This document shows positions 36,307-46,536 of a stretch of 64,000 nucleotides of DNA, in pieces. The stretch lies in assembly GCA_910890315.1 (NCBI GenBank), contig CAJVGD010000001.1, forward strand, positions 2,356,001 through 2,420,000, given 5' to 3'. The number at the start of each line of letters is the position of its first letter. Position 1 is the stretch's first letter. Origin of the DNA: Serendipita indica DSM 11827 (Eukaryota > Basidiomycota > Agaricomycetes > Sebacinales > Serendipitaceae). The notes under the pieces are model-generated. The model worked only from the letters and a program-made list of their open reading frames with translations. It did not search any database and was not told the DNA's origin. The position numbers and the translations under genes are program-made.

Positions 36307-39170
36307 CTAATGTAACAATTCGTCCCGCAGAATAATATTGGCCCCTCCATTACCAGACACAAAACCCGTGTAGCCATTCAGATGAGATACCTGGGATTTG
36401 TTGACAATATTGGTTTGATTATTGCCGTTGCTAGTAGAAGCAAACACCTGTCCTGCTTCCAGCGCTCCCTCTGAGTAAGCCCAACTATGGACAATGGACG
36501 CTCCCTCGTCGCCAAACCCAAAATCCGGTTGGCCATTCAGAGGAAATGCCTGGGATATATTGGAACGGTTGGTCTGGTCTTTACCCTTGCTAGCAGAAGC
36601 AACCGCCTGTCCTGCTTCCAGCATATCCTCTGTGTACGGCCAATAGGGGACATAGTCCCCTGCTTCATTACCAGACCCAAATCCAGGTTCTCCATTTAGA
36701 CGAGGCACCTGAGATGTATTAGAGCTGTTGGTCTGGCCATTGTCTTTGCTAGCAGAAGCAGCCGCCTGTCCTGCTTCCAGCATTTCCTCCTGGTAAGCGT
36801 ACGGCCAATCGTGGACAGCGGACGCTCCCTCATTACCAGACCCGAAGTCCAGTTGCCCATTCAGATGGAACTCCTGGGATTGGTCAACAACATCCATCTG
36901 GACATTGTTGTCAGGAGGAACAACCGTCTGTCCAGGTATCCCATTGAACGGCCAACACCAGACCAACCACCATTCCCCGGGCTTTGGAAGATTGTTCTTC
37001 ATAAACGCTGAGGCGATGTCATTGTAGAGTGATTGTATAAGACGTGGGTTCCCGAAATCCCGGAAAGCAGGATGACTGGGGAGTTGCTGAGTTGTCGTCA
37101 TGGGCATTGGGCCCACAGGTACAGAGGATCGCGCATCCAACGAATAATGTGATACATAATCCATTGGTATCCCTTCTGGTGGGGTCGAATGAGGGGCTTG
37201 TAAGGAATTCTCCAGGTTTGTCAGATCCTGGGCTTGGGAAGAGCTAGACACCAAAATAGGGTTTCCTGGTGGCGTTGGTGTGTCGTCGAGCACAATCGAC
37301 TGTACTGGCGCATCGCCGTAGCGCCGAGGCGGATGCGCTGGTGGCGTCCTACGAACGCATGGTCGTTTTGGTCCGTTCATAACTGAGATCGAGGTTCCGC
37401 CAGAACGAGGAGTAAGATTGTCGGATGCGTGCGTTTGTGGGGAGCTCCCGCGCGAGTCGGGTGGAGGGGCTTTTCTCTTCGTCGTATTTCGCGCCACGCT
37501 TGCTTGCGCACGCAAAGTCGAGCCGGAGTGATCAACGATGGTTAAAGACTGCAACAGCCTATTCCCATCAAACTCGATAGTTTGCACTTGGTGCTGCTGG
37601 CGAGCCCTCTGCTTGCCCTTTGTGCCAGCGCCGTACCGTCTACCAGAAGTTGAACTGGAAGAGGGAACAGAGTTCTCTCCAGGATAGGATCCGCTTGGAT
37701 GGCAAACCTGGTTCCTTTCGTTTGCTTGCCTTGCTGTTGCTACCTTCGAGGCAGCAGCTTTGGCTACAGCTTGGGCCTGGAGAGCTTTTTTGCACTCTTT
37801 CCTGTGGCGCATCAAGTCCTCAACCGTCTTTCCGTCGTTCCATCTGGGTGATTTCTTGCTGTATACAATAATAGTAATGAGCATGTTTTCTTATATAGTA
37901 GGGAGACCACTTGCCAATCTTTAAGGTCGCACTCGAATCTAATAATCTTTATGTGGTCAAGTAATATATGCCGTGCCATCTCGGCTAAACTCTTCCTCGG
38001 TGTCCCACATGCCCGACAGCCGACTATCTGAATGCCTTCTCTCGTGCCATGCTTGCCCACTTTCTTTGGTTTGCGGACGATATTGAGAGGGAGACATCCA
38101 AAGTAGTCCTTAATATAGCGGAACCAACGCAGTGCTATCTCAGTTTGCCGACCATTGCAATATGATCTATATAGCGTTTCGTGATCTTCATCGTATTCGC
38201 TTCTTTGTAGTGGTTCGTAATCCGATACGTTGAAGACGGGGCGTTGGTTTTCACCGCTCCTACAAAAAGCCTGAATGAGTAAGGGGATGTATCCCGGATC
38301 CGACTCACAAATAGTTGCTCAACGTGGCAAACGTCCACATATCCTTATGAGCCATCACAACATGGTTTACGATGACATTCTTCATGCATGTAGGGAATGC
38401 ACAGACTGCACATCCATACCAGCCTTCACCAGATGCCACATCTGGCGCCTTCAAAGATACTGTTCGGATGACGGGATATTTCTTCTCCTTCTTGAATTTG
38501 TCAAGAAAACGGCTCATGCACTGAACGCCATCATCCCCTGCGTCGAGACGCGCCTGTTCGATGAGAAGATTGTGGAGTCCGAGCTGTCCCTCCCACTCAG
38601 TCTCTGGATCGTCTTCGGCCCTTTTCCCATGGCCCTTCCGAGACTTTGGTGGTCCTGCAGAGCTACTGGCCCCGGCACTTGACGGAAGACCCGTTTGTAC
38701 CTCTGTCGAAGTGGCATTCTGATGTAAAGGACTGGCGCTGAGATGTGCCGAAGGTGCTGCCGTCAGGGGGTAGTCAAAGGAAGATGATGGAGGGATGGTG
38801 AATGTCCGTGGGCTACCGTCAAACATCGATCGGGGAGCACCATCTGACAGAGGGGACACCGTAGAACAGTGGCGCACATCAGCAGTAGGAGGTGAGAGTG
38901 TCGAAGACTCTTGAAAGGATCCAGGTAGAGCGAAGTCTAGCGTAGAGCGCCGGGAGGTCGCAGCAGGGGGAGCGTTCGCTCGGGTATGGCCCCGTTGATT
39001 GCGTCGAGGCCCCTTCGGGTTGTGTTGCGAGGATTCTGAGAAGATAGAGATGAGAATTCAGCAACTGGCAGGCAAGCTTCTCGATTCCACCCACCTGTAG
39101 GAGAGTGGCCTGGAGGGTCAGTCATTTCGTGGTCGAGGGGGGACTGAAACGAGCTGTTGCTTGGTATCAT
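36307..39170 (-). CDS. Large zinc-finger protein with duplicated module, GC-AG split-cysteine intron and C-terminal tandem repeats (cluster gene 14)
   Basis: Exons are 39170-39095, 39035-38309, 38259-37915 and 37858-36307. The start MIPSNSSFQSPLDHEM and all joins keep frame (SPT-ESSQHNPKG; LSNYL-SGENQRPVF). The pre-finger module plus finger 1 occurs twice: LHNLLIEQARLDAGDDGVQ with GCAVCAFPT ... HVVMAH, and HETLYRSYCNGRQTEIALR with GCRACGTPRKSLAEMARH-ILLDH. Only the second is followed by finger 2: C-DLKD-C-KKSPRWND ... MRH-RKE-C. Its intron 37859-37914 splits the Cys codon in phase 2 but has a GC donor (GCAAGT). The tail has basic and Pro/Ser stretches, then 53-55 residue repeats. About 890 residues. 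A frame model starting at 37884 would miss all fingers. Confidence 0.8.
36310..36881 (-). repeat. Coding tandem repeat, three full units of 53-55 codons plus a partial unit
   Basis: Within the last exon of the gene at 36307-39170. Units begin SQ(E/V/A) and run through LNG(Q/E)P-DFGSGNE, a Trp-containing middle (HDWPYAY, PYWPYTE, HSWAYSE), then (M/A)LEAGQ, ASASK and QTN(S/R/I). The fourth unit (SQVSHLNGYTGF) degenerates into the C-terminus. The 159-165 nt unit is diverged at the base level, so it is not a recent expansion. Confidence 0.85.
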
Positions 39171-40042
39171 ATTGTTGAGAAAATGAAGGAGATGCCGTTG
39201 GAACCAAGCTCTTGCTCCAGAATTTGCGGGTTAAGACCTGTCCATAGTCCCGACTAGCAAATTGAGCATTTGCTAGTTGGCTGTTGACTGAGTGAGCATT
39301 GCTAGTCTGCAGCCCCTGAAATTTGAATGGATAGCTAGTTGGGACTCGTCAAAGTCCTGAATCTGCCAGAAAACGCGCTTTCTCGCAGCGTTGGTGGCCG
39401 GTCGAGAGATATCGCGGTCGAGAACTTCTTGCATGGCCATCTAAAGCCAGTATTTCTCACAATGATGACGATAACACGCGTACGCCGCGAGGCTACCGTG
39501 CGCGAATGTAGCCTCGTCGTGATTGGGAGTGGCGAGCTGACGCCCAGCTTGCCATATGGGTCGACAAAGGCTAAAGCGCAATAGGAAGCTACAAGGTACC
39601 TTTACCCAAGTTTCTTAACCTTTTTTGACACTCGAGTTGACGAGCTCACCAGCGAATCTGCCTCCTATTATTCAAACTCCGACCACAGCGCGTTATATCT
39701 GACGAAAGTACAACTTTCTATAGAAGTTGATTTGTTATTATCTGCCCAGTAAATACACTCCAATCTCGGCCATAGATGCCAAATTCGACCGTAGACGGAG
39801 GTTTGTAATCTGCATCTCGACTTGAGATATTCCCGACGTTTCGGAGTACCAACAAGCTTGCGATTGGTGACGCGTAATTCGCAGACGAGAGCTGACGATG
39901 CCGACTGCGGTGAGCGCGGAACTGAATGTCTCCGCAGCTTGAACCCGGCACCATTGCGTGTTCCCCACCAAAGTCTTGATATAAATACCGAGCAAATAGT
40001 ATACTCTCTAAGTTCCATCTCTGAACCCCCAACTACTCGACA
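39171..40042. promoter_or_regulatory. Divergent intergenic region; TATA box near 39979
   Basis: GATATAAAT at about 39978-39986 lies 60 nt before the ATG at 40043. No gene seen otherwise. Confidence 0.4.
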
Positions 40043-40816
40043 ATGTCTACAAATCACGCCCAACTCCCGACATACACCGACTACGATGCCAAGCAGCCAT
40101 TGCTCGAGACTGGCGCACGTCTCAACGAGGAGAACGAGGTCCTTGTAGTCGGTGACGATCGCACCTGCGGTCGTAACGGCCAAGGCTTCTTTGGTCGCAT
40201 GCGTGCTCGCTGTGCTGCTCGTTGCGCAGCCAAGTATGGACCTCCATGCGAGAACGAGAGATGCGTAAAGCAGGCCAGGAGGAGACGTCGTTTCAGACTG
40301 TTCTTCTTTGGCCTTATCTCTCTCTTCGTGATCACGCACTTGCTCAAGGGAGCATATGTATGTCCCGCGACTTGTTTCATCTTTCTTTGCTAACTATCTG
40401 CCAAATAGATGTTCTATCGTCTCCCCAAGCACGTCCACTGCCAGGAGATCACCTCGACCGAGTCCACATTCGACTATGCCCTTCCGCGCAGTCTGATGGT
40501 CGACTACTCGCTCACTGGCACCGGAACTACGTCTATCACCCACTCATCTGAAATCCCGTCTGACCAAGTTTCTGTCCGTGTCGAATTTGAGTCGCTTGAG
40601 GAAGACGAAAAGGTCTACCTCTGCGCTGCCCAGTTCAAGAAGCGATTCCTCGCAGTCGGCGCATACGCAAAAGATCACGAGGGTGATATTCCAAAGGTCA
40701 AGAAGACAACCATTGTCCTCCCCGAGGATGCCAAGGCTCCGAGCATTCGGTTTGGCACCAAGAAGGCTGGGAGATGCGCTGAGAAGATGGTCAGGAAGAG
40801 GATCACTTTGGATTGA
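40043..40816 (+). CDS. Single-pass membrane protein of unknown function
   Basis: Two exons, 40043-40357 and 40409-40816, joined over a 51-nt GT-AG intron with a good branch site (GCTAAC). The product is about 240 residues. The N-terminal 90 residues are hydrophilic and cysteine-containing (RTCGRNGQGFFGRMRARC, GPPCENERCV), then a basic run (RRRRRFR) precedes one hydrophobic segment (LFFFGLISLFVITHLLKGAY). The C-terminal region contains paired charged and beta-like stretches (VRVEFESLEEDEKVYLC). The topology suggests a type II membrane protein with the basic side in the cytosol. I do not recognise the family. A TATA box 60 nt upstream and clean coding structure make it a convincing gene. Confidence 0.75.
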
Positions 40817-41649
40817 TGAGCGTATTGCGCGTCTAGGGGTGATGTCTGCAAGGATGTCGATGAGGTTTTGTAGTATGCTCTATGAATGATAGAGACTATT
40901 TACCACGAATAGCGCTATCATGCCTAGTAAGCTCTAACCTGTGAATACGTTGACGCACCAAAGGGCGCTGACGACTGGGAGTCCGTCAAAGGAGCTAACT
41001 GTCATTAGTGAATTGATCACAGTTGACTACTCTGCTGGATTATGCACTCAACTTCCGATGTTTACCGAGGCTGCTAAAAAAGTGGCACACTAGACTCTTT
41101 GGACTCGACCACCCCAGGGTAACCAAGAATACTCGACGTCTGCGCATTCGGCTGTCGATCAGATGAGCGACAAATTCGCACGGTATACCATTGGAACAGG
41201 CACATAAGACCATCTCTCAAGGCGCGCTGTTTGCGGTACGTATCAAGCTGGGTGAGCTTCGTATTGGCCTAACCTACTCCAAATATGGCCTTTAAAGTCT
41301 TTTCTGCGTCCACAGGATATGAAAAACTCACAGCCAAGAAGATACACATCGCCTTAGGAGGGTACAGCGCGCCCTCGTCTCCCAGAATGGCGCGCCTCTT
41401 CCTGGCTCGAGGGCTCAAAATCTCTATCAGCTGACGCGAGCTAGGCACTGATATCTGTCGGTTGTATGATACAGCATGATATCTCCGTCGTCCCTTGAAT
41501 TGCTGCTGTCTCAGTTTTTGGGCGCGAGACAAGGATATATGAATCGGAGAATGAATAGAATTTCGGGAAAGAGGTTATCTGGGTATTCTAACATGCGCAA
41601 TGAGCGCTTCTTACCCGCGAACGGCGTCCTTGTTCCGATGGTCTTTGTC
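40817..41649. other. Intergenic
   Basis: No supported gene between the membrane protein gene and the promoter of the first DUF6533 gene. Confidence 0.4.
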
Positions 41650-41678
41650 GGCGCGCCTTTGCGGAGGATATAATCTGC
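41650..41678 (+). promoter_or_regulatory. Core promoter block, DUF6533 copy 1
   Basis: GGCGCGCCTTTG, then GGAGGATATAATCTGC, ending about 60 nt before the ATG at 41741. The same order (GC-rich palindrome, GGAG, ATATAA) recurs before copies 2 to 4. Confidence 0.6.
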
Positions 41679-41740
41679 ATCGGGATGTACGCATATTCCC
41701 AGGAAACTCCCACCCTCTCTAGCCTCCAAGGAACTGTGCG

Positions 41741-43139
41741 ATGCCGTTGGCGGAGGTGATTTTCCAAGCTCTTGACATTTCACGGTACTTTGCCTGTGAG
41801 TAATACCTCTGAGATTACTAGGTTGTTCATGATCCCAATCTTTTATCCAATCCCATAGTCGCAGCCGTCACTATTGCCATCTATGACTGGATACTGCTGC
41901 TAAAGGAGGAAGTCAAATTGTTAGGAGGTGCACGGATGTCCCTAGGGAAGATTTTATTCTATCTGGTACGTATATCGTCGTGAGATGGTTCTGTCTTATA
42001 TTCCTGGTAGACGAGAGTGACGACCATCCCCGGTCTCATCCATGGTGTATACAGTCAGTATTCTCCCATCTTCTCCCGCATTCTAAAGCGATAATTTTGT
42101 AGCGCTTTCCCCACTGAGACCTCGTTTAAACCAAAACGTGAGTTTCTCAACCCGGTGTGACTTTATGCTTACGACGAGGTTTGCAGTAGTACGCGATTCA
42201 CATCATTATATCCACAAGTTGACCTATCGATTCCAGCTGCTTCATATTCCTTTGGATATCGCCAATTCAGTGCCTTTTGTCCATCTTCCTCAGCTACTGT
42301 AAGCCGTCTTTCAACTCTGCTGTACGACTGGAGTGTTTAATATTCCTAGGGCTCCTTACTCTCCGCGTGGTTGCTCTATACCAACGGAACCGAATAGCCA
42401 AGATTATCCTCTACTTCAGCCTCATCTCTTGCTACTTGATCGCATTCGGCGCCCTTCTCAGCTGTTTGCACGAATTGTCAAGTAAATGACTCTCATCTCG
42501 GACGCAGTTCAACCTCTAATCTATTTCAGAGAATGCTACCTACGTCCCGCTCGTCGACGTTTGCATGCCGGCAGGCCTCAATTCGCGCATCTCAATCGTC
42601 TTCGAAGCCCCATTGGTCTTTGAAATCATCATGTTCGCTGCGTTAATCTATCGTGCCGTGACCGACCTCAAGTTCCAAGGCTCCTTGACAATGCTGCCGC
42701 TCTTTCGTGTTCTCTATCGAGGTAAAGTTGGTCGACGTGTCGATATGGGTTCTGATATCTGTTCTAGATGGCATTTTGTTCTTTGTCATCATGACCTCGA
42801 CGAGAATATGGAATATTTACAAGGTATCTCTCTCCTGGTCATCCCGTAAATGCTCTGCTAATTCCTGCTTAGTATTCAGAGAGGCCGGTATACGAGGCAC
42901 TTGAGGGGTTATAGTGAGTCGTCTGCGTACTTCTGCGCGAATATCTTCTTACGGGCCATTGTAGCATTATGTGGAGCATTGTTTGTGTTCTCTCGTGTCG
43001 GGTCTATATCAATATCGTCTATGCGGCACGAACTCCACAGCAACACGGCTCCAGATCACGATGGGACTCTATGCAAGACAATGGATATTCCCTCTGGGAG
43101 CTCACGCCACGCAAAAGATCTGATTCTACATATATTTAG
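41741..43139 (+). CDS. DUF6533 multi-pass membrane protein, copy 1, with a 2-nt micro-exon
   Basis: Exons are 41741-41795, 41859-41965, 42011-42053, 42103-42137, 42187-42188, 42237-42298, 42350-42481, 42530-42721, 42768-42823, 42873-42913 and 42965-43139. They sum to 900 nt, 299 residues plus stop. The N-terminus (ALDISRYFA-FAAVTIAIYDWILLL, then MSLGKILFYL) is the DUF6533 domain of Agaricomycete seven-helix proteins. Further helices include CFIFLWISPIQCLLSIFL, LLTLRVVALYQRN, IILYFSLISCYLIAFG and IVFEAPLVFEIIMFAALI. The short tail contains NGYSLWELTPRKRSD. The function of the family is unknown; a membrane receptor-like role is only a guess. Exon 5 is the two bases TA between CAG and GTACGC. 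Without it the frame is lost. Confidence 0.85.
42187..42188 (+). other. 2-nt micro-exon, copy 1
   Basis: TA flanked by GCAG and GTACGC, with introns 42138-42186 and 42189-42236. It completes Tyr (TA + C) between QN and CFIFLW. Confidence 0.7.
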
Positions 43140-44108
43140 TAAAGATATCCGCGTGGTCGCGCTCCAAGCCCAGATTGGACTTGCGATTTGATACTTTGGT
43201 ATCGACGGTGGTTTGTTGCTTGTTCGATCCCTTCTCGTAGATGGGCGACAGCAAGTTGTCCTCGACGTTCTCCATCTCTTTGACCCTCTATCGCCGTCAA
43301 GAACGTTGATACCTGTGGAACTATGTATAATGCATTTGATTAGAATTGCTAATTGATGTCAGTATTGTGTGGGATAATACCCCAGTACGCGGTTCTGCAC
43401 TTGAACGGGGTATACAGTGGTTATTTGACTTGACCTCGACCACTGTGGGGATTCTTGATCCTCGACGCCCGGATATTCTATGGTGGACCGAATTGGTCAC
43501 AAACCTACACAATATACCTTGAGGACCAGCACTTCTGACAACCGCTCGAGGCGCTCCGTTTGCGGGTGGAAGATGGGGACACGCAGCCTACGCTTTGTAT
43601 TGACTAGAATCACTCAAATATAGGTCGTGATAAACCCTTTTTGGGTCCACGAATCATCGATTCTCCTGGATATAGGATGGCGCGCACCGAACTGTTTTGG
43701 CAGTCAGGAGATCTTCAATCATTTTGTCAGTTACAGAGCCGGTTAGCTACGTTGTTCCATTAAAGATACAGCCAGAGTTCTGGACTCGCGTCAGCCCACG
43801 TCGCGACCGTGTTTTGCTAAGTGGCTATTCATATCAGCCCCAGTGCGAACTTCTCTTCATTGTTCACTTCCAATGCACGTGTCTGATATATCATCTAGCC
43901 ATAACCTTGTCACCGTCCGTGACCTGATGGGCTCGAAACGGATAAAGCAACTCAGGACTCCAACCGCGCCGTTGTCCCACGCTTCGGCGGTAAACCCGTG
44001 CAAATCGATGGATAGAAATCGTGTATTCGATATTTCTTGGTACTGCTACCCAATCCGCCGCCATTGTCCACAACCGAGGACGCCTTTCAGTACCGGAGGA
44101 GTTTGTGA
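43140..44108. other. Intergenic part of the DUF6533 tandem unit
   Basis: No gene seen. A stretch at about 43537-43607 (GAGGCGCTCCGTTTGCGGGTGG) has a counterpart at about 46006-46075, 2.47 kb away, showing that the tandem unit included upstream non-coding DNA. Confidence 0.45.
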
Positions 44109-44139
44109 GGCGCGCCTTTGTGGAGGGAATATAATCTGC
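44109..44139 (+). promoter_or_regulatory. Core promoter block, DUF6533 copy 2
   Basis: GGCGCGCCTTTGTGGAGG followed by AATATAATCTGC, about 60 nt before the ATG at 44200; nearly identical to the block of copy 1. Confidence 0.6.
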
Positions 44140-44199
44140 GCCAATGTGAAGCTGACCTCGCTAGAAGTCTCGAGTTTCTTCCCACCCAGGGGTCGCGCG

Positions 44200-45594
44200 A
44201 TGCAGTTGGCCGCGGTGGTTCAAGCCCTCAACCTTGCGCGATACTTTGCCTGTAGGTATCAAATTTGAGACATCTGCACTGCTAACTACCTCGGCGGTCT
44301 CTCTCTAACTGCTCAGTCGCAGCCACCACCATCGCTGTTTACGACTGGATACTCCTTCTGGGAAAGGAAGTCGAGTTAGTAGGGAATGCAAGAATGTCGA
44401 TTGGGAAGGCCCTATTCTATTTGGTACGCGTATCTATATGAAGTGAACCTTTTCTCATTTTCCCCGAGGTCAGAATAACCACCATTCCCGGGCTACTTGT
44501 GGTGCATACAGTCAGTATGATCGATTGGATGCTTTAAAAGTATTCTGAGACTGCAATCGTGTAGCTCTCTCCCCCCTGAGGGCTCGTTTGAACCAAGACG
44601 TGCGTAGCTCTTCGGCCTTTATGAACTTTTAATGACTGCAATGATGCCAGTTGTACGAATTTCTTAGTTCTATGCTCACTGCATAGCCTAACATTTGCAG
44701 CTGTAACATGTTCCTTTGGATATCGCCGATTCTTTGCCTTTTGTCCATTTTCATCAGCTATTGTGAGTCGCTGTCGCAATTCTATTGACATACAATAATT
44801 GCATCCTTAGGGCTTCTTACTATTCGGGTTGTCGTACTCTACCCGTGGAGCCCATTGGTGAAGATTGTCCTCTACATCAGTCTCGGCGCGTGCTATTTGA
44901 CCTCATTTGGGGTCCTCCTCAGCTGTTTGCATGGCTTGTCAAGTATAAATCATCCCTTGTACTCCATCTAGCATCTAACTTGTTCCAGGGGATGCCACTT
45001 ACGTTCAACTGGTCGACCTCTGTATGCCGACAGGACTCAGTTCACGCATCTCAATCGTCTTCGAAGCACCATTGGTTTTCGAGGGCCTTATGTTTGCTGC
45101 ATTGATCTACCGGGCCGCAGTTGACCTCCAGTCTCGGGGCTCCTTAACAATGCTGCCGCTTTTCCGGGTTCTCTATCGAGGTAAGGCTGGTCGACCTGTC
45201 GATGTGGGTGCCCATATCTGTTCTAGATGGTATTTTATTCTTCGTCATCATGACCTCAACGAGAATCTGGAACATTTACAAGGTATTTCTCTCTTTGATA
45301 TCCTTGGGTACTAAGCAGACTTCACACAGTATGTAGACCGACCGATATACGAAGCACTTGAAGGCCTGTAGTGAGTTGTTCGCTACCGCTCCCAGATTCC
45401 TTTTGACGGATCCTCTTAGCATTATGTGGAGTATAGTCTCCGTTCTCTCCTGTAGGATCTACATCAACATCATCTGCGCTGTACAGAAGCCATTGCAAGC
45501 AGGCTCAAGGTCGCAATCCAGCTCTCGGCGAGAACAAAGTTACTCTCTCTGGGAATTCAAACCACCCAGGATGTCTAATTCCGTACAGGTTTAA
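44200..45594 (+). CDS. DUF6533 multi-pass membrane protein, copy 2, with a 2-nt micro-exon
   Basis: The start MQLAAVVQALNLARYFA joins FAATTIAVYDWILLL across a short intron. Exon 4 (44565-44599) is 35 nt, as in the other copies. The micro-exon TT (44651-44652) and the next exon from 44701 give QD-F-CNMFLWISPILC. Later exons encode LLTIRVVVLYPWSPLVK, ATYVQLVDLCMPTGLSS, ISIVFEAPLVFEGLMF and WSIVSVLSCRIYINIICA. The tail is REQSYSLWEFKPPRMSNSV, ending at 45594. Gene structure and length match copy 1 and I saw no break. A membrane protein of unknown function; the family is typically expanded in Agaricomycetes. Confidence 0.85.
44651..44652 (+). other. 2-nt micro-exon, copy 2
   Basis: TT flanked by CCAG and GTACGA. 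It completes Phe (TT + C). Flanking introns are 44600-44650 and 44653-44700. Confidence 0.7.
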
Positions 45595-46458
45595 CGGAGC
45601 ATCTTTAAATCCTCTGCTCTCGGGCATAGGTCCAGCTGTCGGATTCAATACTTTGAAGTCTGCCAGTGAACGGACTACACCCAATTATGAAGATATGTAT
45701 ACTATTTCTGACTGAAAGTGATTGGATGGCATTCGAATTGTACGGAGCGATAAGTCGGCTCATGGAAATTCGAGTCGTTTCTGGAAAGGAGCCATGTACT
45801 TAGATGATATACTTTAATTGAGATCGACCTCGTGATTAAGTACCTCTCTTCTGTCAAAATGCCGCTGATATGACCTGGTGGGCTACCCAAGTGATACGCA
45901 ATAATTTGGACCCGAACACTACGCAGGGGAAATCATTCTCGGTGCTTGAGGAGGCACTCACTCGCGAATTCTCACGGCATGGCTTCAGGACAGGCATGTT
46001 GGACAAGTTCTGAAGGCGCTCCGTTGCCGGATGGAGGCTGGCCGACCAATCTGTACTTCGCATTGACGTGAAGTACTACAATTCTGGTCCTGATAAGCTA
46101 TGTTCATCCGTGAGTAATCAAACCTCCTGTGGAGACAGCGCGCTGAGGTCGACTATGCAGCCTTCTTATTACTCACGAGCTATAGCGGCTTCTCACGATT
46201 GAAGTACTTTTTTCCACCGCTTATCTGATCTAGCACGGACCATTAACTACTTGCGGCTGGCGGGGCTATATGGATAGTCTCCGGTCGCGACGGCATACCC
46301 TCACCGCTGTCCCACATTTCAGACGCACAACTAAGGGGGTGTGCACTCAGTGACAGATACCTGCTGTGTATTCAAGCTGTTGTATCAATCAATATCCTAA
46401 CGACCAGTCCCTAAGGGAGGTGTTTGGTACCGAGGCAGCGCGTCAACTGCACATTCAC
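45595..46458. other. Intergenic part of the DUF6533 tandem unit
   Basis: No gene seen. It contains the counterpart of the 43537-43607 block. Confidence 0.45.
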
Positions 46459-46477
46459 GGAGGGATATAATCCGAGC
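46459..46477 (+). promoter_or_regulatory. Core promoter block, DUF6533 copy 3
   Basis: GGAGGGATATAATCCGAG about 60 nt before the ATG at 46537. The GC-rich palindrome of copies 1 and 2 is degenerate here (GCAGCGCGTC at about 46436). Confidence 0.55.
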
Positions 46478-46536
46478 CGACGTAGAGATGTGCTCCCTAG
46501 AAGTTTCGACCTGCCTTCCCCATCCAGAACCGCCCG

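Noticed and set aside
37884-38877. Two separate minus-strand genes at 36307-37884 and 38305-38877
   Set aside because: Intron 38260-38308 joins the frames at LSNYL-SGENQ, and the GC-AG intron 37859-37914 completes a zinc finger, so one gene explains both.
42138-42236. A single 99-nt intron in place of a 2-nt micro-exon
   Set aside because: Joining the 35-nt exon directly to the next exon loses the frame by two bases in all five paralogues, and no alternative donor or acceptor fixes this consistently.
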